Shown here: positions 34,905 to 43,721 of the stretch, piece by piece
How the letters are laid out: every line of letters starts with the position of its first letter
Numbering within the stretch: position 1 is the stretch's first letter
The notes under the pieces: model-generated
Told to the model about the DNA's origin: nothing
What the model saw: the letters and a program-made list of their open reading frames with translations, nothing else
Database searches by the model: none
NCBI GenBank assembly: GCA_026393535.1
Contig: JAPKZY010000027.1
Coordinates: 1-54,440, forward strand
Source of the DNA: Actinomycetota bacterium
GTDB taxonomy: Bacteria > Actinomycetota > Acidimicrobiia > Acidimicrobiales > Ilumatobacteraceae
DNA: 54,440 nt
Direction: 5' to 3'
Position numbers and translations under genes: made by a program

Positions 34905-35141
34905 TCAGCGAGTAAAGGTGGGCTTTATGCCCTCAGCAGCGATGCGTGACTCAAGTCGCGCATGCTCTGCATCTGTCACCTGTGTGGATTCTTCAATCAG
35001 CATGACAGGGATGCCATCAATAACTGCATACGAGCGCTTCAGGCGTGGATTAAACAGAATGTTTTCTGACTCGATGTAAAACAATGGGCCCTTATCTTCT
35101 GGGCAAGCAAGGATGTCAAGAAGGGTGCGGTCAAGAGTCAT
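34905..35141 (-). CDS. Trm112-like small protein
   Basis: The 78-residue protein matches the Trm112/UPF0434 family: LLDILACPEDKGPLFYIE near the N-terminus, then a beta strand SYAVIDGIPVMLIEES. Eukaryotic Trm112 activates methyltransferases, while bacterial members are small and poorly studied. Next to ahcY, a partner to a SAM-dependent methyltransferase is an appealing idea, but no such enzyme is adjacent. It lies 18 bp after manB's stop on the same strand. Confidence 0.82.
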   Translation of the reverse strand: MTLDRTLLDILACPEDKGPLFYIESENILFNPRLKRSYAVIDGIPVMLIEESTQVTDAEHARLESRIAAEGIKPTFTR

Positions 35142-35159
35142 GGGTTCATTCTTTCATTG

Positions 35160-36527
35160 TCAGACAGATGTCACAAGTGAGAGCACTTCGACCACGTGAT
35201 CGTCGCATTCTGCTCTGGTTGTGGCCTCTAGGTTGAGGCGAAGCAGTGGCTCTGTGTTTGATGGGCGAAGGTTGAACCACCAATCACCACAATCAACTGT
35301 GAGGCCATCGACCCAATCTTGCGTATGGGCTTTGTATGCATCAGCTACAGCGGACATGACAATTTGTGCGTCAGAGACGCTGGTGTTGATCTCGCCGCTC
35401 GCTTCATATCGTTCGAACGGTTGGCGCAATTGCGATAATGGCATTTTGGCGCGTGATAGTTCTTGCAACATAAACATGGTGGCGATGATGCCAGAGTCTG
35501 CTCGGTAGTTATCAAGGAAGTAATAATGAGCCGAATGCTCTCCACCAAACACGGCACCCGTTTCTGCCATGACTTGCTTGATGTTGCTATGGCCGACTTG
35601 AGTGCGCACGGGCACTCCGCCACTTTCGCGAATTACTTCAGGGACAGAGCGTGAGCAAATGAGGTTGTGTAACACAGTGGCACCAGGGTTGTTGCGCAAG
35701 ACCGCTGCGGCAAGAATTGCAGTGGTGGTAGAGCCGGATAATCCTCTGCCCTTTTCGTCTACTACGAACACTCTGTCGGCATCGCCATCAAAAGCAAGGC
35801 CGATATCAAAACCGCCACTAGTGACGCGGGCTTGAAGATCTCGTTGGTTTGCTGGCTGAATTGGATCAGCAGGATGATTCGGGAAACTGCCATCAAGTTC
35901 CGGGTACATCACTTCAAGCTGCATCATGGGAAGGCGTTCAAAAACAACGGGGACAATGAGCCCACCCATGCCATTGGCGGTGTCTGCAACAACTTTCATC
36001 GGCACAAGCGCATTGACATCAATGAACGAGACCACATGATCAGCAAACTCATCAAGCATGTTGCGTGTTGACACTGTTCCACGAACTGCTGCTGCACCAG
36101 GGCCAGAACCAGTAAGGACTGATTTTGCGGCATCACGAATTGTTGTGAGACCAGTATCGATTCCGACAGGTCGCGCACCAGACAAACAGAATTTTATTCC
36201 GTTGTATTCAGCCGGATTGTGCGAAGCCGTGAACATTGCTCCGGGCGCATCAAGCTTGCCTGCCGCAAAATACACAAGGTCAGTGCTAGCTAATCCAAGA
36301 TCAAGAACATTGATGCCACGTGACGTGACGCCGCTAGCAAATGAAGCCGCAAGGGACTCCCCCGTGACTCGCATGTCTCGGGCAACGACAACCATCGGTG
36401 CGTTTACGAAATCTGCAAATGCAACTCCGAGAGCAAACGCCACTTCATCGTTCATTTCATTCGGGGTAGTGCCGCGAATGTCATACGCCTTGACGATGCG
36501 GTCAAGTACTGAAGGGTCTGTTTTCAT
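35160..36527 (-). CDS. manB: Phosphomannomutase/phosphoglucomutase
   Basis: The 455-residue enzyme has the four alpha-D-phosphohexomutase loops: the active Ser in TASHNPAEYNG, the Mg2+ loop FDGDADRVF, the sugar loop GGEHSAHYYF, and the phosphate loop RPSNTEPLLRL. It interconverts hexose 6- and 1-phosphates, supplying mannose-1-phosphate for GDP-mannose. Its ATG overlaps the stop of the upstream membrane-protein gene by one base (TGATG), so the genes are coupled. In mycobacteria the equivalent gene lies beside DUF3499; here two genes separate them. Confidence 0.94.
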   Translation of the reverse strand: MKTDPSVLDRIVKAYDIRGTTPNEMNDEVAFALGVAFADFVNAPMVVVARDMRVTGESLAASFASGVTSRGINVLDLGLASTDLVYFAAGKLDAPGAMFTASHNPAEYNGIKFCLSGARPVGIDTGLTTIRDAAKSVLTGSGPGAAAVRGTVSTRNMLDEFADHVVSFIDVNALVPMKVVADTANGMGGLIVPVVFERLPMMQLEVMYPELDGSFPNHPADPIQPANQRDLQARVTSGGFDIGLAFDGDADRVFVVDEKGRGLSGSTTTAILAAAVLRNNPGATVLHNLICSRSVPEVIRESGGVPVRTQVGHSNIKQVMAETGAVFGGEHSAHYYFLDNYRADSGIIATMFMLQELSRAKMPLSQLRQPFERYEASGEINTSVSDAQIVMSAVADAYKAHTQDWVDGLTVDCGDWWFNLRPSNTEPLLRLNLEATTRAECDDHVVEVLSLVTSV

Positions 36528-38998
36528 CAATCTCTGAGACTATCGGCGGAAAGTTCGTCATTAGATTCGGATTCAATTCCGCTGTCGTTACGCGCTGGCA
36601 TCGCCACACCGTAACGAAACCTTCTACGGAAGAGGAACACGGCCATCACAATTCCAAACAACGTAATGGCATAGGACGAACGATCCAGTTGTGACGGTTC
36701 GTACGACAGTGTCACATTCTTTTCTGTCGGCACGACGACCATCATGTTCGGTGCTGCGCGATACACACGCGATGCGCCGCGGACTTGCCAATTGGGAAAG
36801 TAACTGACTTTTACAAGAACTGGAACACCAATGCGATCAACAGTGAAGGACAGGGACTCTTGTTTGATTTTCACATCAGAGACGACAACGGGGTCAAGTG
36901 GAACGGCACTTATTTTTGAACCGTCTTTCGGTTTCATGATGTCAACTTGACGACCTGGACCACCGGGTACACCAACACTGCGCGTCGCGTCTGCTACAAC
37001 GTCAATGCGTTGCCATGTATCAGGGCCGTGATCCACCGGCAATGCAGCCCATTCGTTCGTGTGCTGAAAATACGACGTACCAATTTCCAACCAGCGTTCA
37101 CGCCTGTCTCCTGGTCGTTCATTCACCACAACAGGCTGTACTGACAACGGCTCAACAATCGCTGTATTAGCAATTTCATACAAATGCCATGGTCCCGATG
37201 TACCAACTTTTGCTAAGTCGGCTTGCTCATCGGCCTTTGCAATAGCTTCCGCTGTATATGCCATGTAATAACGAATACCCATCATGCGCATGTAGGCAAC
37301 GCCCTTCACTGCATCATTGTTGTCGTAACGCAGTTCACGAACCGGATTACTGCTCTGTTTCGACAACGCCGCCGCTGATATGAAGTGATACGGGGTAGAA
37401 CCAGCTGCTTCAAAGAAGAGCCCTTCCATAGAGCCGATGCATCCATCGGTCCAATATGGCAGCAACATCAGCGCCATCGTGGTGCCGTATTTATTGAGAT
37501 CGCCACTATTTTCCCACAGCGCATGACCACAACCATGTGCAGGGTCATCTCCGAGTTTTTTCATTGCTAGCACAACACCGTTGTATTCATTGAAGGTTGT
37601 CTTGCCTTCATATCCCTCAAAGTTCCAACGAGACCAGCCGTCTGAAAAAGCTCGCTGGGCACGAAACGACACTGGGCCCCATCCATATGAAGTACCCGTC
37701 GCATTCGACTTCAACGATGCAAATGGCAAACTCTGATAACGCACTCCGAGAACAACAAGACAGAATGTGGCAACCAGCCACAACAACAAAGTTGATGTGT
37801 TCGTTGTCGGCGCTGCTGGCATTTGTAACGGATTTCGCTGCACAGCGATGGTACGGCGGAGAAAGAGACCAGCTTCATACACGCCGATAGCAGCCAACAT
37901 GTAGCGCAACAAATACAAGAACGGCAAAATACGCGGGTTCCAGAGAAGCCCAATTACCGGTAGCCCACCTTGAGCGACTTTGACACCAATCATCAAAACG
38001 ACGATGTACACACCCATCCATATGCCAAGGAACCGTCGACGATATATCGAACCGATAAATCCAATAATCGCAAGCGTCATCAACATGATGTCGAGCGTTG
38101 TATTCAGTGGGAAATACATAGCCCACATTGTCTTGAAAGATCCACCGCCTGGCTCTGAGCCGTACTTCATGTCGCTCATGAATGCATGTCCACCGAGAAA
38201 CGGAATCACCCAGAAAGCAGAAAGGCAAAATGCACAACCTAAAGTTGTGATACCAAACTTCAAGCGCTGCCGATCAATGCGCATCAGCAGCATCAACACT
38301 GCTCCGCCAAAGACGAACAGCAGCACGATTCCGTGGCTGAGTGCAGATAGAGCAATAAACAACGCAGCCCAACCGCGGTGTTTGCCATCATCTAGACCAC
38401 GCGCAAAAAACCCAAGACCCAAAATGGCAAAGGCCAATGCTATGGAGTGCGAGAACTCCCCCGCCATGGTGGAAGCGATGTTGCCACCATAAATAGTGAA
38501 GCTCTCATCAAAGAGAAACATGGTGGCACCAATAACCATTAATTCAGGTAATGGATACAGCAGTTTGCTGACGCGTCCCATGACGTACACGCACGTCGGA
38601 AACGCAACAAGACCGGCGGCAACAATAATTTTGAATGCAATTCCGTACGGCAATACGACATCCAATGCCACGATGGCTAGTGCTGGCACCACCATGTAAA
38701 AGCGATACACAGGTAGCCCGGCATACCAGTCCATGCTCCAACCTGTTAGTCGCCAATGAGGCAACAACACATCACGTAAGTACGCGGGCCCCCACACATG
38801 AGCGCCCATATCGCCACCCGTTGGCGTGTTGTTGCGCAAAATCAAATCAGGATGAAGAACTGACAACACCATCAGCGTTGCACCGAGCAACACTGCAGTG
38901 GTGCTCATTGACTTAAATGTGGCTGTCCATTCCTGTGCACGAACGGAAGGTCCAGTTGGTTCCTGCTGAATGTCGGAGGTGTTGATTTCGGTATTCAT
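36527..38998 (-). CDS. Large polytopic membrane protein, GT-C/PTPS-related type
   Basis: The 823-residue protein has about ten hydrophobic segments in its first 440 residues, a large extracytoplasmic domain (about 450-780) and a last helix near 790. The N-terminal luminal loop GGDMGAHVWGPAYLRDVLLPHW carries the acidic pattern of the 6-pyruvoyl-tetrahydropterin-synthase-related membrane proteins, which look like GT-C glycosyltransferases using lipid-linked sugars. The sugar and acceptor are unknown. Coupling to manB (TGATG) ties it to mannose metabolism. It lies 6 bp after the CPBP protease gene on the same strand. Confidence 0.75.
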   Translation of the reverse strand: MNTEINTSDIQQEPTGPSVRAQEWTATFKSMSTTAVLLGATLMVLSVLHPDLILRNNTPTGGDMGAHVWGPAYLRDVLLPHWRLTGWSMDWYAGLPVYRFYMVVPALAIVALDVVLPYGIAFKIIVAAGLVAFPTCVYVMGRVSKLLYPLPELMVIGATMFLFDESFTIYGGNIASTMAGEFSHSIALAFAILGLGFFARGLDDGKHRGWAALFIALSALSHGIVLLFVFGGAVLMLLMRIDRQRLKFGITTLGCAFCLSAFWVIPFLGGHAFMSDMKYGSEPGGGSFKTMWAMYFPLNTTLDIMLMTLAIIGFIGSIYRRRFLGIWMGVYIVVLMIGVKVAQGGLPVIGLLWNPRILPFLYLLRYMLAAIGVYEAGLFLRRTIAVQRNPLQMPAAPTTNTSTLLLWLVATFCLVVLGVRYQSLPFASLKSNATGTSYGWGPVSFRAQRAFSDGWSRWNFEGYEGKTTFNEYNGVVLAMKKLGDDPAHGCGHALWENSGDLNKYGTTMALMLLPYWTDGCIGSMEGLFFEAAGSTPYHFISAAALSKQSSNPVRELRYDNNDAVKGVAYMRMMGIRYYMAYTAEAIAKADEQADLAKVGTSGPWHLYEIANTAIVEPLSVQPVVVNERPGDRRERWLEIGTSYFQHTNEWAALPVDHGPDTWQRIDVVADATRSVGVPGGPGRQVDIMKPKDGSKISAVPLDPVVVSDVKIKQESLSFTVDRIGVPVLVKVSYFPNWQVRGASRVYRAAPNMMVVVPTEKNVTLSYEPSQLDRSSYAITLFGIVMAVFLFRRRFRYGVAMPARNDSGIESESNDELSADSLRD

Positions 38999-39004
38999 AA
39001 TTCT

Positions 39005-39706
39005 CTACAGAAGCACTACAAGCGCAAGCCCTGTTGCGTTGAAGGCCATATGGGTGACAATGGACAGCCCTATTGTGCCAGTTGAGTGACGTGCCCACCC
39101 CAGCACCAATGCAAAGACAAAAAGACCAGGCAATTCCACTGGCTGCATGTGAATAGCTGCAAACAGCGCCGCAGTGACCACAATTCCGGCCGTACGGCCC
39201 CATGTCGCCACCAGACCGGGCTGAACCACACCGCGATACACGATTTCTTCCACGATGGGTGCCCCGACAATGACGACGAGACCAAGCAGAACAACCCAGC
39301 CCCCGTGCGCCACATCAACGAGATCAGATGCACGCTTTGACACTTCATCAAAGGAGAAGGCGTCCGGGAACAAACGCGCTAGCGGCCAGTTCACTGCGTT
39401 AACCAAAATAAGTTGACTCGCGATTCCCAATGGAATACCAACCACTACATCACGACGCAGAAGAGTCGCACCAATTGTTGAGCGGAAGTTTTTCCACTTC
39501 ACGTGCAGAAACTGAGTTGTGGCGAAGAGATACACGCCCCACATTGCGGTTGCGCTGAGTGCCACATCAAGAGTGGACATGTCAGTACTTGAAGAGCCAC
39601 CATTCCCTGTGACTACCAAGACGACAAGTGATGCAAAGTTTGCTAATACAAACGCAGCCAGCCAGAACAGCAGTACCTGGCTTGCTCGTGATTGACGCGA
39701 TGCCAT
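39005..39706 (-). CDS. CPBP-family intramembrane protease
   Basis: The 233-residue protein has about seven hydrophobic segments and the CPBP/Abi motifs EEIVYRGVV (the catalytic glutamate pair and Arg) and FAAIHMQP (histidine). Such proteins cleave prenylated peptides or other membrane substrates; many are of unknown target. The start is ATG complementary to 39704-39706; an upstream start at 39784 would overlap DUF3499. It sits between the DUF3499 gene and the GT-C-like gene, all on the minus strand. Confidence 0.82.
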   Translation of the reverse strand: MASRQSRASQVLLFWLAAFVLANFASLVVLVVTGNGGSSSTDMSTLDVALSATAMWGVYLFATTQFLHVKWKNFRSTIGATLLRRDVVVGIPLGIASQLILVNAVNWPLARLFPDAFSFDEVSKRASDLVDVAHGGWVVLLGLVVIVGAPIVEEIVYRGVVQPGLVATWGRTAGIVVTAALFAAIHMQPVELPGLFVFALVLGWARHSTGTIGLSIVTHMAFNATGLALVVLL

Positions 39707-39720
39707 CTGATCCAAAATAA

Positions 39721-39951
39721 TTACCCGGCGAGGCGGCCAGGGCTGTACACATGAACCCGCTGACGGCGATCTTCTAAGTGCCATCCGCAGGGAGCTGTCA
39801 GTCGATTCGCATGCTGGTCACACAGGTCATAGGAATGTGGGTCGCGCTCAGGGCTCAGGTCATCAAGCCAGACCAATGATCTCGCATATTGATACGTCAG
39901 CGTGACTGCGGCGGAATGCACACAGCCTTGTCGGGTGCATTGCCTAGCCAT
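39721..39951 (-). CDS. DUF3499-family protein
   Basis: The 76-residue protein matches the actinobacterial DUF3499 pattern: MARQCTRQGCVHSAAVTLTYQYARSLVWLDDLSPERDPHSYDLCDQHANRLTAPCGW. C5, C10 and the CxxH at 'LCDQH' suggest a small zinc-binding fold. Its role is unknown. Its gene is a marker of the manB-cofD neighbourhood in actinobacteria. The ATG is complementary to 39949-39951; a longer frame up to 40026 exists but the homology begins at MARQC. Confidence 0.85.
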   Translation of the reverse strand: MARQCTRQGCVHSAAVTLTYQYARSLVWLDDLSPERDPHSYDLCDQHANRLTAPCGWHLEDRRQRVHVYSPGRLAG

Positions 39952-40032
39952 GACAGAAACGGTAGTCACCGTGGGCAACGAAATAGGCGATGCCGCAGGT
40001 ACGAGGGCTGACGGCGCCCGTAGCATGAACAG

Positions 40033-41952
40033 ATGAGCGATATCCCACCGCCCCCTCCACCATCACGCAACCCACAAGGCCGCAACCCCATGAAAGGTCT
40101 GCGCAACATCAAGCCCAGCACCGACGGCAAGCCGCCTGTGCCCAAATGGGCCATCTGGGCCATCGTTGCAGGTGTGGTGGTGCTTGCGTTTGGCAGCCAA
40201 TTGTTTGCCACTCCAACTGGAGACAAACTTAGCTACACCGAATTCCTTGTACAGGTGAAAAATGGCGACGTCAAAAAGGTCACCATCAACAACTCCTCAA
40301 ACATCATTTCCGGCACTCTTCAGTCGGGCACAAAATTCACAACAACCGGAGCAGTGAACCTCAGTGATGCCGACGAACAACTATTGAAGCAAATGGGAGT
40401 CGACTACGACTTCAAAACCCCACAAGCTAATTGGATCTCCAGCCTGTTGCCCATCGTTCTTCCTTTCGTCTTTGTCATTGCTTTTTTTATGTGGATGCAA
40501 CGTCGCGCCATGGGGCAAGCCGGCAGCATCATGTCTGTTGGTAAGAGCAAGGCCAAGGCCTACCAGGCCGATAAACCATCAACCACCTTTTCCGACATCG
40601 CTGGATACGACGGCGTGAAGCTGGAAATTAAAGAAGTTGTTGACTTCTTGCGTAAGCCAGAACGTTTCAAAGAAATCGGAGCACGCGTTCCGAAAGGCAT
40701 CTTGCTTGTTGGCCCTCCGGGAACAGGTAAGACACTCTTTGCTCGTGCCGTTGCTGGTGAAGCAGGCGTCGGATTCCTCTCTGTTACCGGCTCAGACTTC
40801 ATGGAGATGTTTGTGGGCGTTGGTGCAAGCCGTGTTCGTGACCTCTTTGCACAAGCAAAGAAACTCGGCAAGGCAATTATTTTTATCGATGAAATAGATT
40901 CCATCGGACGTAAGCGTGGAGCAGGACTTGGTGGCGGTCACGATGAACGCGAACAAACACTGAACCAATTGCTGTCAGAGATGGACGGGTTTGAAGCCAC
41001 CGAAGGCATTGTGATTCTTGCGGCAACAAACCGCCCCGATGTTCTCGATACTGCACTTCTTCGTCCCGGACGTTTCGACCGACAGATCATTGTCCCTCTT
41101 CCTGAATATGAAGAACGTCTTGCAATCTTGAAGGTTCACTCACGCGACAAGCGCATGGGAACAGAAGTCGATCTTGAAACCATGGCCCGCGCCACTCCCG
41201 GAATGAGCGGTGCTGATCTTGCAAACCTCGTAAACGAAGCAGCCCTCTTTGCTGTTCGTCGTGAGTCGCTTGCCATTGAACGCATAGATTTTGAAAATGC
41301 ACGTGACCGTGTTGTTATGGGCGCACGCCGCGAATCATTGGTGTTAAACCCTGAAGAAAAGCGCGCAACTGCGTACCACGAAGGCGGCCATGCAGTATTG
41401 GCAACAGTGCTGCCCCACTCTGATCCTTTGCATAAAGTCACTATCCTTCCCCGCGGAATGGCTCTCGGTGTCACGTGGACATTGCCGGAAGAACGTCATA
41501 CGTACTCGCGAGAATTCTTTGAAGATCTGATCTGTAAAGCAATGGGCGGACGTGTTGCTGAGAAGATTATTTTTGGTCATCTCAACAGCGGTGCAGCAAA
41601 CGACCTTGAACAAGCAACCGGAATTGCGCGCCGTATGGTGCGCGAATGGGGCATGTCAGACAAGATCGGCCCAATGGCTTGGACTGGACAACAACAAGTG
41701 TTCTTGGGTGAAGATCTCATGACTAGTGGTCGCGAATACAGCGACTCAACAGCCCAACTTGTCGACGACGAAATTTCCCGCATCTTGCTCGAACAAGAAA
41801 CACGCGCGCACGAAGTGTTAATGCGTCATCGCCGTGGACTTGAACTGGTTGCTGAAGCCTTACTTATTGAAGAAACTATCGACGGACCAACCGTAGGTCG
41901 TTTGGTGCAACAAGGACTTGATGCACCAGCAACAAGCGACGTACAGGCTTAG
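40033..41952 (+). CDS. ftsH: ATP-dependent zinc metalloprotease FtsH
   Basis: The 639-residue membrane protease has two N-terminal membrane helices (about 39-60 and 137-157), a AAA+ domain (Walker A GPPGTGKT, Walker [12 protein letters not shown], second-region arginine in RPGRFDRQ) and the zinc motif HEGGH (the HEGGH form is usual in actinobacteria). It degrades misfolded membrane and some soluble proteins. A proline-rich cytoplasmic N-terminus precedes the first helix. It is divergent from the DUF3499 gene, and its stop overlaps the stop of the convergent thioredoxin gene by 4 bp. Confidence 0.96.
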   Translation: MSDIPPPPPPSRNPQGRNPMKGLRNIKPSTDGKPPVPKWAIWAIVAGVVVLAFGSQLFATPTGDKLSYTEFLVQVKNGDVKKVTINNSSNIISGTLQSGTKFTTTGAVNLSDADEQLLKQMGVDYDFKTPQANWISSLLPIVLPFVFVIAFFMWMQRRAMGQAGSIMSVGKSKAKAYQADKPSTTFSDIAGYDGVKLEIKEVVDFLRKPERFKEIGARVPKGILLVGPPGTGKTLFARAVAGEAGVGFLSVTGSDFMEMFVGVGASRVRDLFAQAKKLGKAIIFIDEIDSIGRKRGAGLGGGHDEREQTLNQLLSEMDGFEATEGIVILAATNRPDVLDTALLRPGRFDRQIIVPLPEYEERLAILKVHSRDKRMGTEVDLETMARATPGMSGADLANLVNEAALFAVRRESLAIERIDFENARDRVVMGARRESLVLNPEEKRATAYHEGGHAVLATVLPHSDPLHKVTILPRGMALGVTWTLPEERHTYSREFFEDLICKAMGGRVAEKIIFGHLNSGAANDLEQATGIARRMVREWGMSDKIGPMAWTGQQQVFLGEDLMTSGREYSDSTAQLVDDEISRILLEQETRAHEVLMRHRRGLELVAEALLIEETIDGPTVGRLVQQGLDAPATSDVQA

Positions 41953-42398
41953 TGACTGTGCTGTTGACATGAACCAGGCGAACTGCCGGGTTCACGACAT
42001 TCAGCTACTGCTGCCCATAAGTCTTGTGCTTTAACAGGCCCGAGGAATCCGGCTTTCACAACTCCCGCTGCATCTGCAACGACCAATGTTGGAACGGCTT
42101 CGATCTTGTAACGAGCATGCATCTGCGGTTCAGTGATGTAGTCAACTCGAACCACTGCAACATCATGTGACGATAAAACTTCTGCCTTTGTAGCCACGTC
42201 ATTGCATGTGTCACATGTAGCTGACGTAAAGATAACCACAATCCATGGCGTCTCTGGCGATGCAAAATCGTTTCGATCAAGTTGCACTGGCAATTCGAAT
42301 CCACCCTGTGTTGGAGCATCAATCTGGCGACGACGTAAGAACCATGAAACCACAAGAGCAATAATCATTGCGCCCACGACCGTGAGAATTCGTACCAT
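41949..42398 (-). CDS. Membrane-anchored thioredoxin-like protein
   Basis: The 149-residue protein has one N-terminal helix (about 4-20, ILTVVGAMIIALVVSWF), then a thioredoxin fold with the redox pair C62-C65 (FTSATCDTC, in place of WCGPC) and the cis-proline loop AVPTLVV. With RRR after the helix, the domain would sit on the cytoplasmic face by the positive-inside rule, unless the helix is a signal anchor with reversed topology. The ATG shares one base with the stop of the DUF5719 gene (TAATG), so the two are coupled. It could reduce or oxidise cysteines in the surface-glycan machinery. Confidence 0.85.
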   Translation of the reverse strand: MVRILTVVGAMIIALVVSWFLRRRQIDAPTQGGFELPVQLDRNDFASPETPWIVVIFTSATCDTCNDVATKAEVLSSHDVAVVRVDYITEPQMHARYKIEAVPTLVVADAAGVVKAGFLGPVKAQDLWAAVAECREPGSSPGSCQQHSH

Positions 42399-42826
42399 TA
42401 CCGAGACCTTATGGGAAGGGCTCCCACTATTCCGAAACCAACGAGACCATGACCACGTGTGGTACGCCGTTGCACAACCACAGGGACTGTTGCAGTAACT
42501 GTTACTTCCCCGTCTTTCACATCTGCAGGTACGTCAATACTGATCACCGATGCTGCACCAAGTGCCACATCAACAAGCAGAGGCAATTCCACATCGCCAC
42601 CAGGACCACTCGCCGACACCGTAAACGTTCCATCCATTCCCGTTGTGTTCACAACTGACAAAGCATTTCGTGCACCATTAGACAATCCACTTGGAATTCG
42701 CCACTTCTGTGACACCAAGCCACCAGGAATTCCATTTGTGATGGCCGTGAAAGAACTTCCACCAACTCTTTGACTCAGTACATGTTCCACCACCACCGGA
42801 ACATTATTCACAGCCGATACCACCAT
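42398..42826 (-). CDS. DUF5719-type protein, C-terminal part (split by +1 frame change)
   Basis: The 142-residue frame continues the DUF5719 pattern (VNNVPVVVEHVLSQRVGGSSF, then beta-rich repeats). On its own it would start at an ATG complementary to 42824-42826, with no signal peptide. The preceding frame ends at 42804, so the open parts overlap by about 38 bp. Together the two frames encode about 440 residues, the length of an ordinary DUF5719 protein. A +1 shift within about 42804-42841 would join them. It may be a sequencing indel, a true frameshift mutation or programmed frameshifting. The start of the thioredoxin gene is coupled to this part's stop. Confidence 0.72.
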   Translation of the reverse strand: MVVSAVNNVPVVVEHVLSQRVGGSSFTAITNGIPGGLVSQKWRIPSGLSNGARNALSVVNTTGMDGTFTVSASGPGGDVELPLLVDVALGAASVISIDVPADVKDGEVTVTATVPVVVQRRTTRGHGLVGFGIVGALPIRSR

Positions 42827-43721
42827 CGCAGAACGAAACGTTTACTTGCGCAGGAGAATCTGATGGATTAAACACCATCAACAATTCAGACACCATTGCG
42901 CCCGTACGACCAGACGTAAACCACCAGTCACGCAAAGCCATAGGAGTGCCCACAGTGGTGGAGTATCCAAGTCGGCCTGCACCCAGATAATGCTGAATAC
43001 GTGATGCAATTATTTGACCCGTCGATGCCTTGACTTCAACTGCTAATCGCGCTTCGGTTTGAGCACCGGCATCGGCCAACGAAATACTGCGAGATGAGCG
43101 CGCATCCAAAATAATTCCCTGTAGTGATGCAGGAGTTCTGCGACCATTTGTCGTCGTATATGACACATTTACTACGGCGCTTTCAGGAAATGGATTCGCC
43201 AACACTAATCGTTGCGTTGAACCTTCTGCGGTGAATCCGTCAGCGAAATACCAGGTGCTTGAAGTTTGCGAGACACATTGCGATGTCACGTCGCCGGCTG
43301 CATATATAAGTTCCTGTTCTACTGAACCAAAGGAACCAATAATTTCGACAACAGGTACAACGACTCCTACCGTTTTTCCACGAAGAACATCAACTTCTTT
43401 TCGAGATCGCGCGGCAACGGTAATTGTTTCCGCATCAGCTGGTGAATCACTGAGAAAGTTGACCGTGGCGCTGATGTCACTACCGCTTGGGTTCACAACC
43501 ACTACCGATGCACTACTAATTCCGTCGCCCGCAGCTGCACCAGGACAAAACCATGATGTACTGATACGACTTCCGTCTGAAGCCTGTGGGAAGCCTGCAA
43601 ATTCAACGATGGCAGATGATGCACCCACCGATTGTTTTCCAGAATGACGATCGACAACAACTACTACTGCACTCACCGCACAGAGAAGCACAAAGGCAAC
43701 CACCCGACGAATCAAATTCAC
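42804..43721 (-). CDS. DUF5719-type protein, N-terminal part
   Basis: The 305-residue frame begins with a membrane anchor or signal peptide (RRVVAFVLLCAVSAVVVVV at about 5-23) and has repeated extracytoplasmic beta units with the DUF5719 phrase STWYFADGFTAEG followed by NPFPESAVVNVSY. The role of DUF5719 proteins is unknown, but the gene usually sits right beside a large glycosyltransferase. Here the ATG overlaps the stop of the 1062-residue glycosyltransferase gene by 4 bp (ATGA). The reading frame ends early at 42804 after GGIGCE; the C-terminal third continues in the +1 frame. Confidence 0.8.
   Translation of the reverse strand: MNLIRRVVAFVLLCAVSAVVVVVDRHSGKQSVGASSAIVEFAGFPQASDGSRISTSWFCPGAAAGDGISSASVVVVNPSGSDISATVNFLSDSPADAETITVAARSRKEVDVLRGKTVGVVVPVVEIIGSFGSVEQELIYAAGDVTSQCVSQTSSTWYFADGFTAEGSTQRLVLANPFPESAVVNVSYTTTNGRRTPASLQGIILDARSSRSISLADAGAQTEARLAVEVKASTGQIIASRIQHYLGAGRLGYSTTVGTPMALRDWWFTSGRTGAMVSELLMVFNPSDSPAQVNVSFCDGGIGCE

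Noticed and set aside
41385-41399. FtsH zinc motif reads HEGGH rather than HEAGH
   Set aside because: HEGGH is usual in actinobacterial FtsH proteins, so it is not an anomaly.
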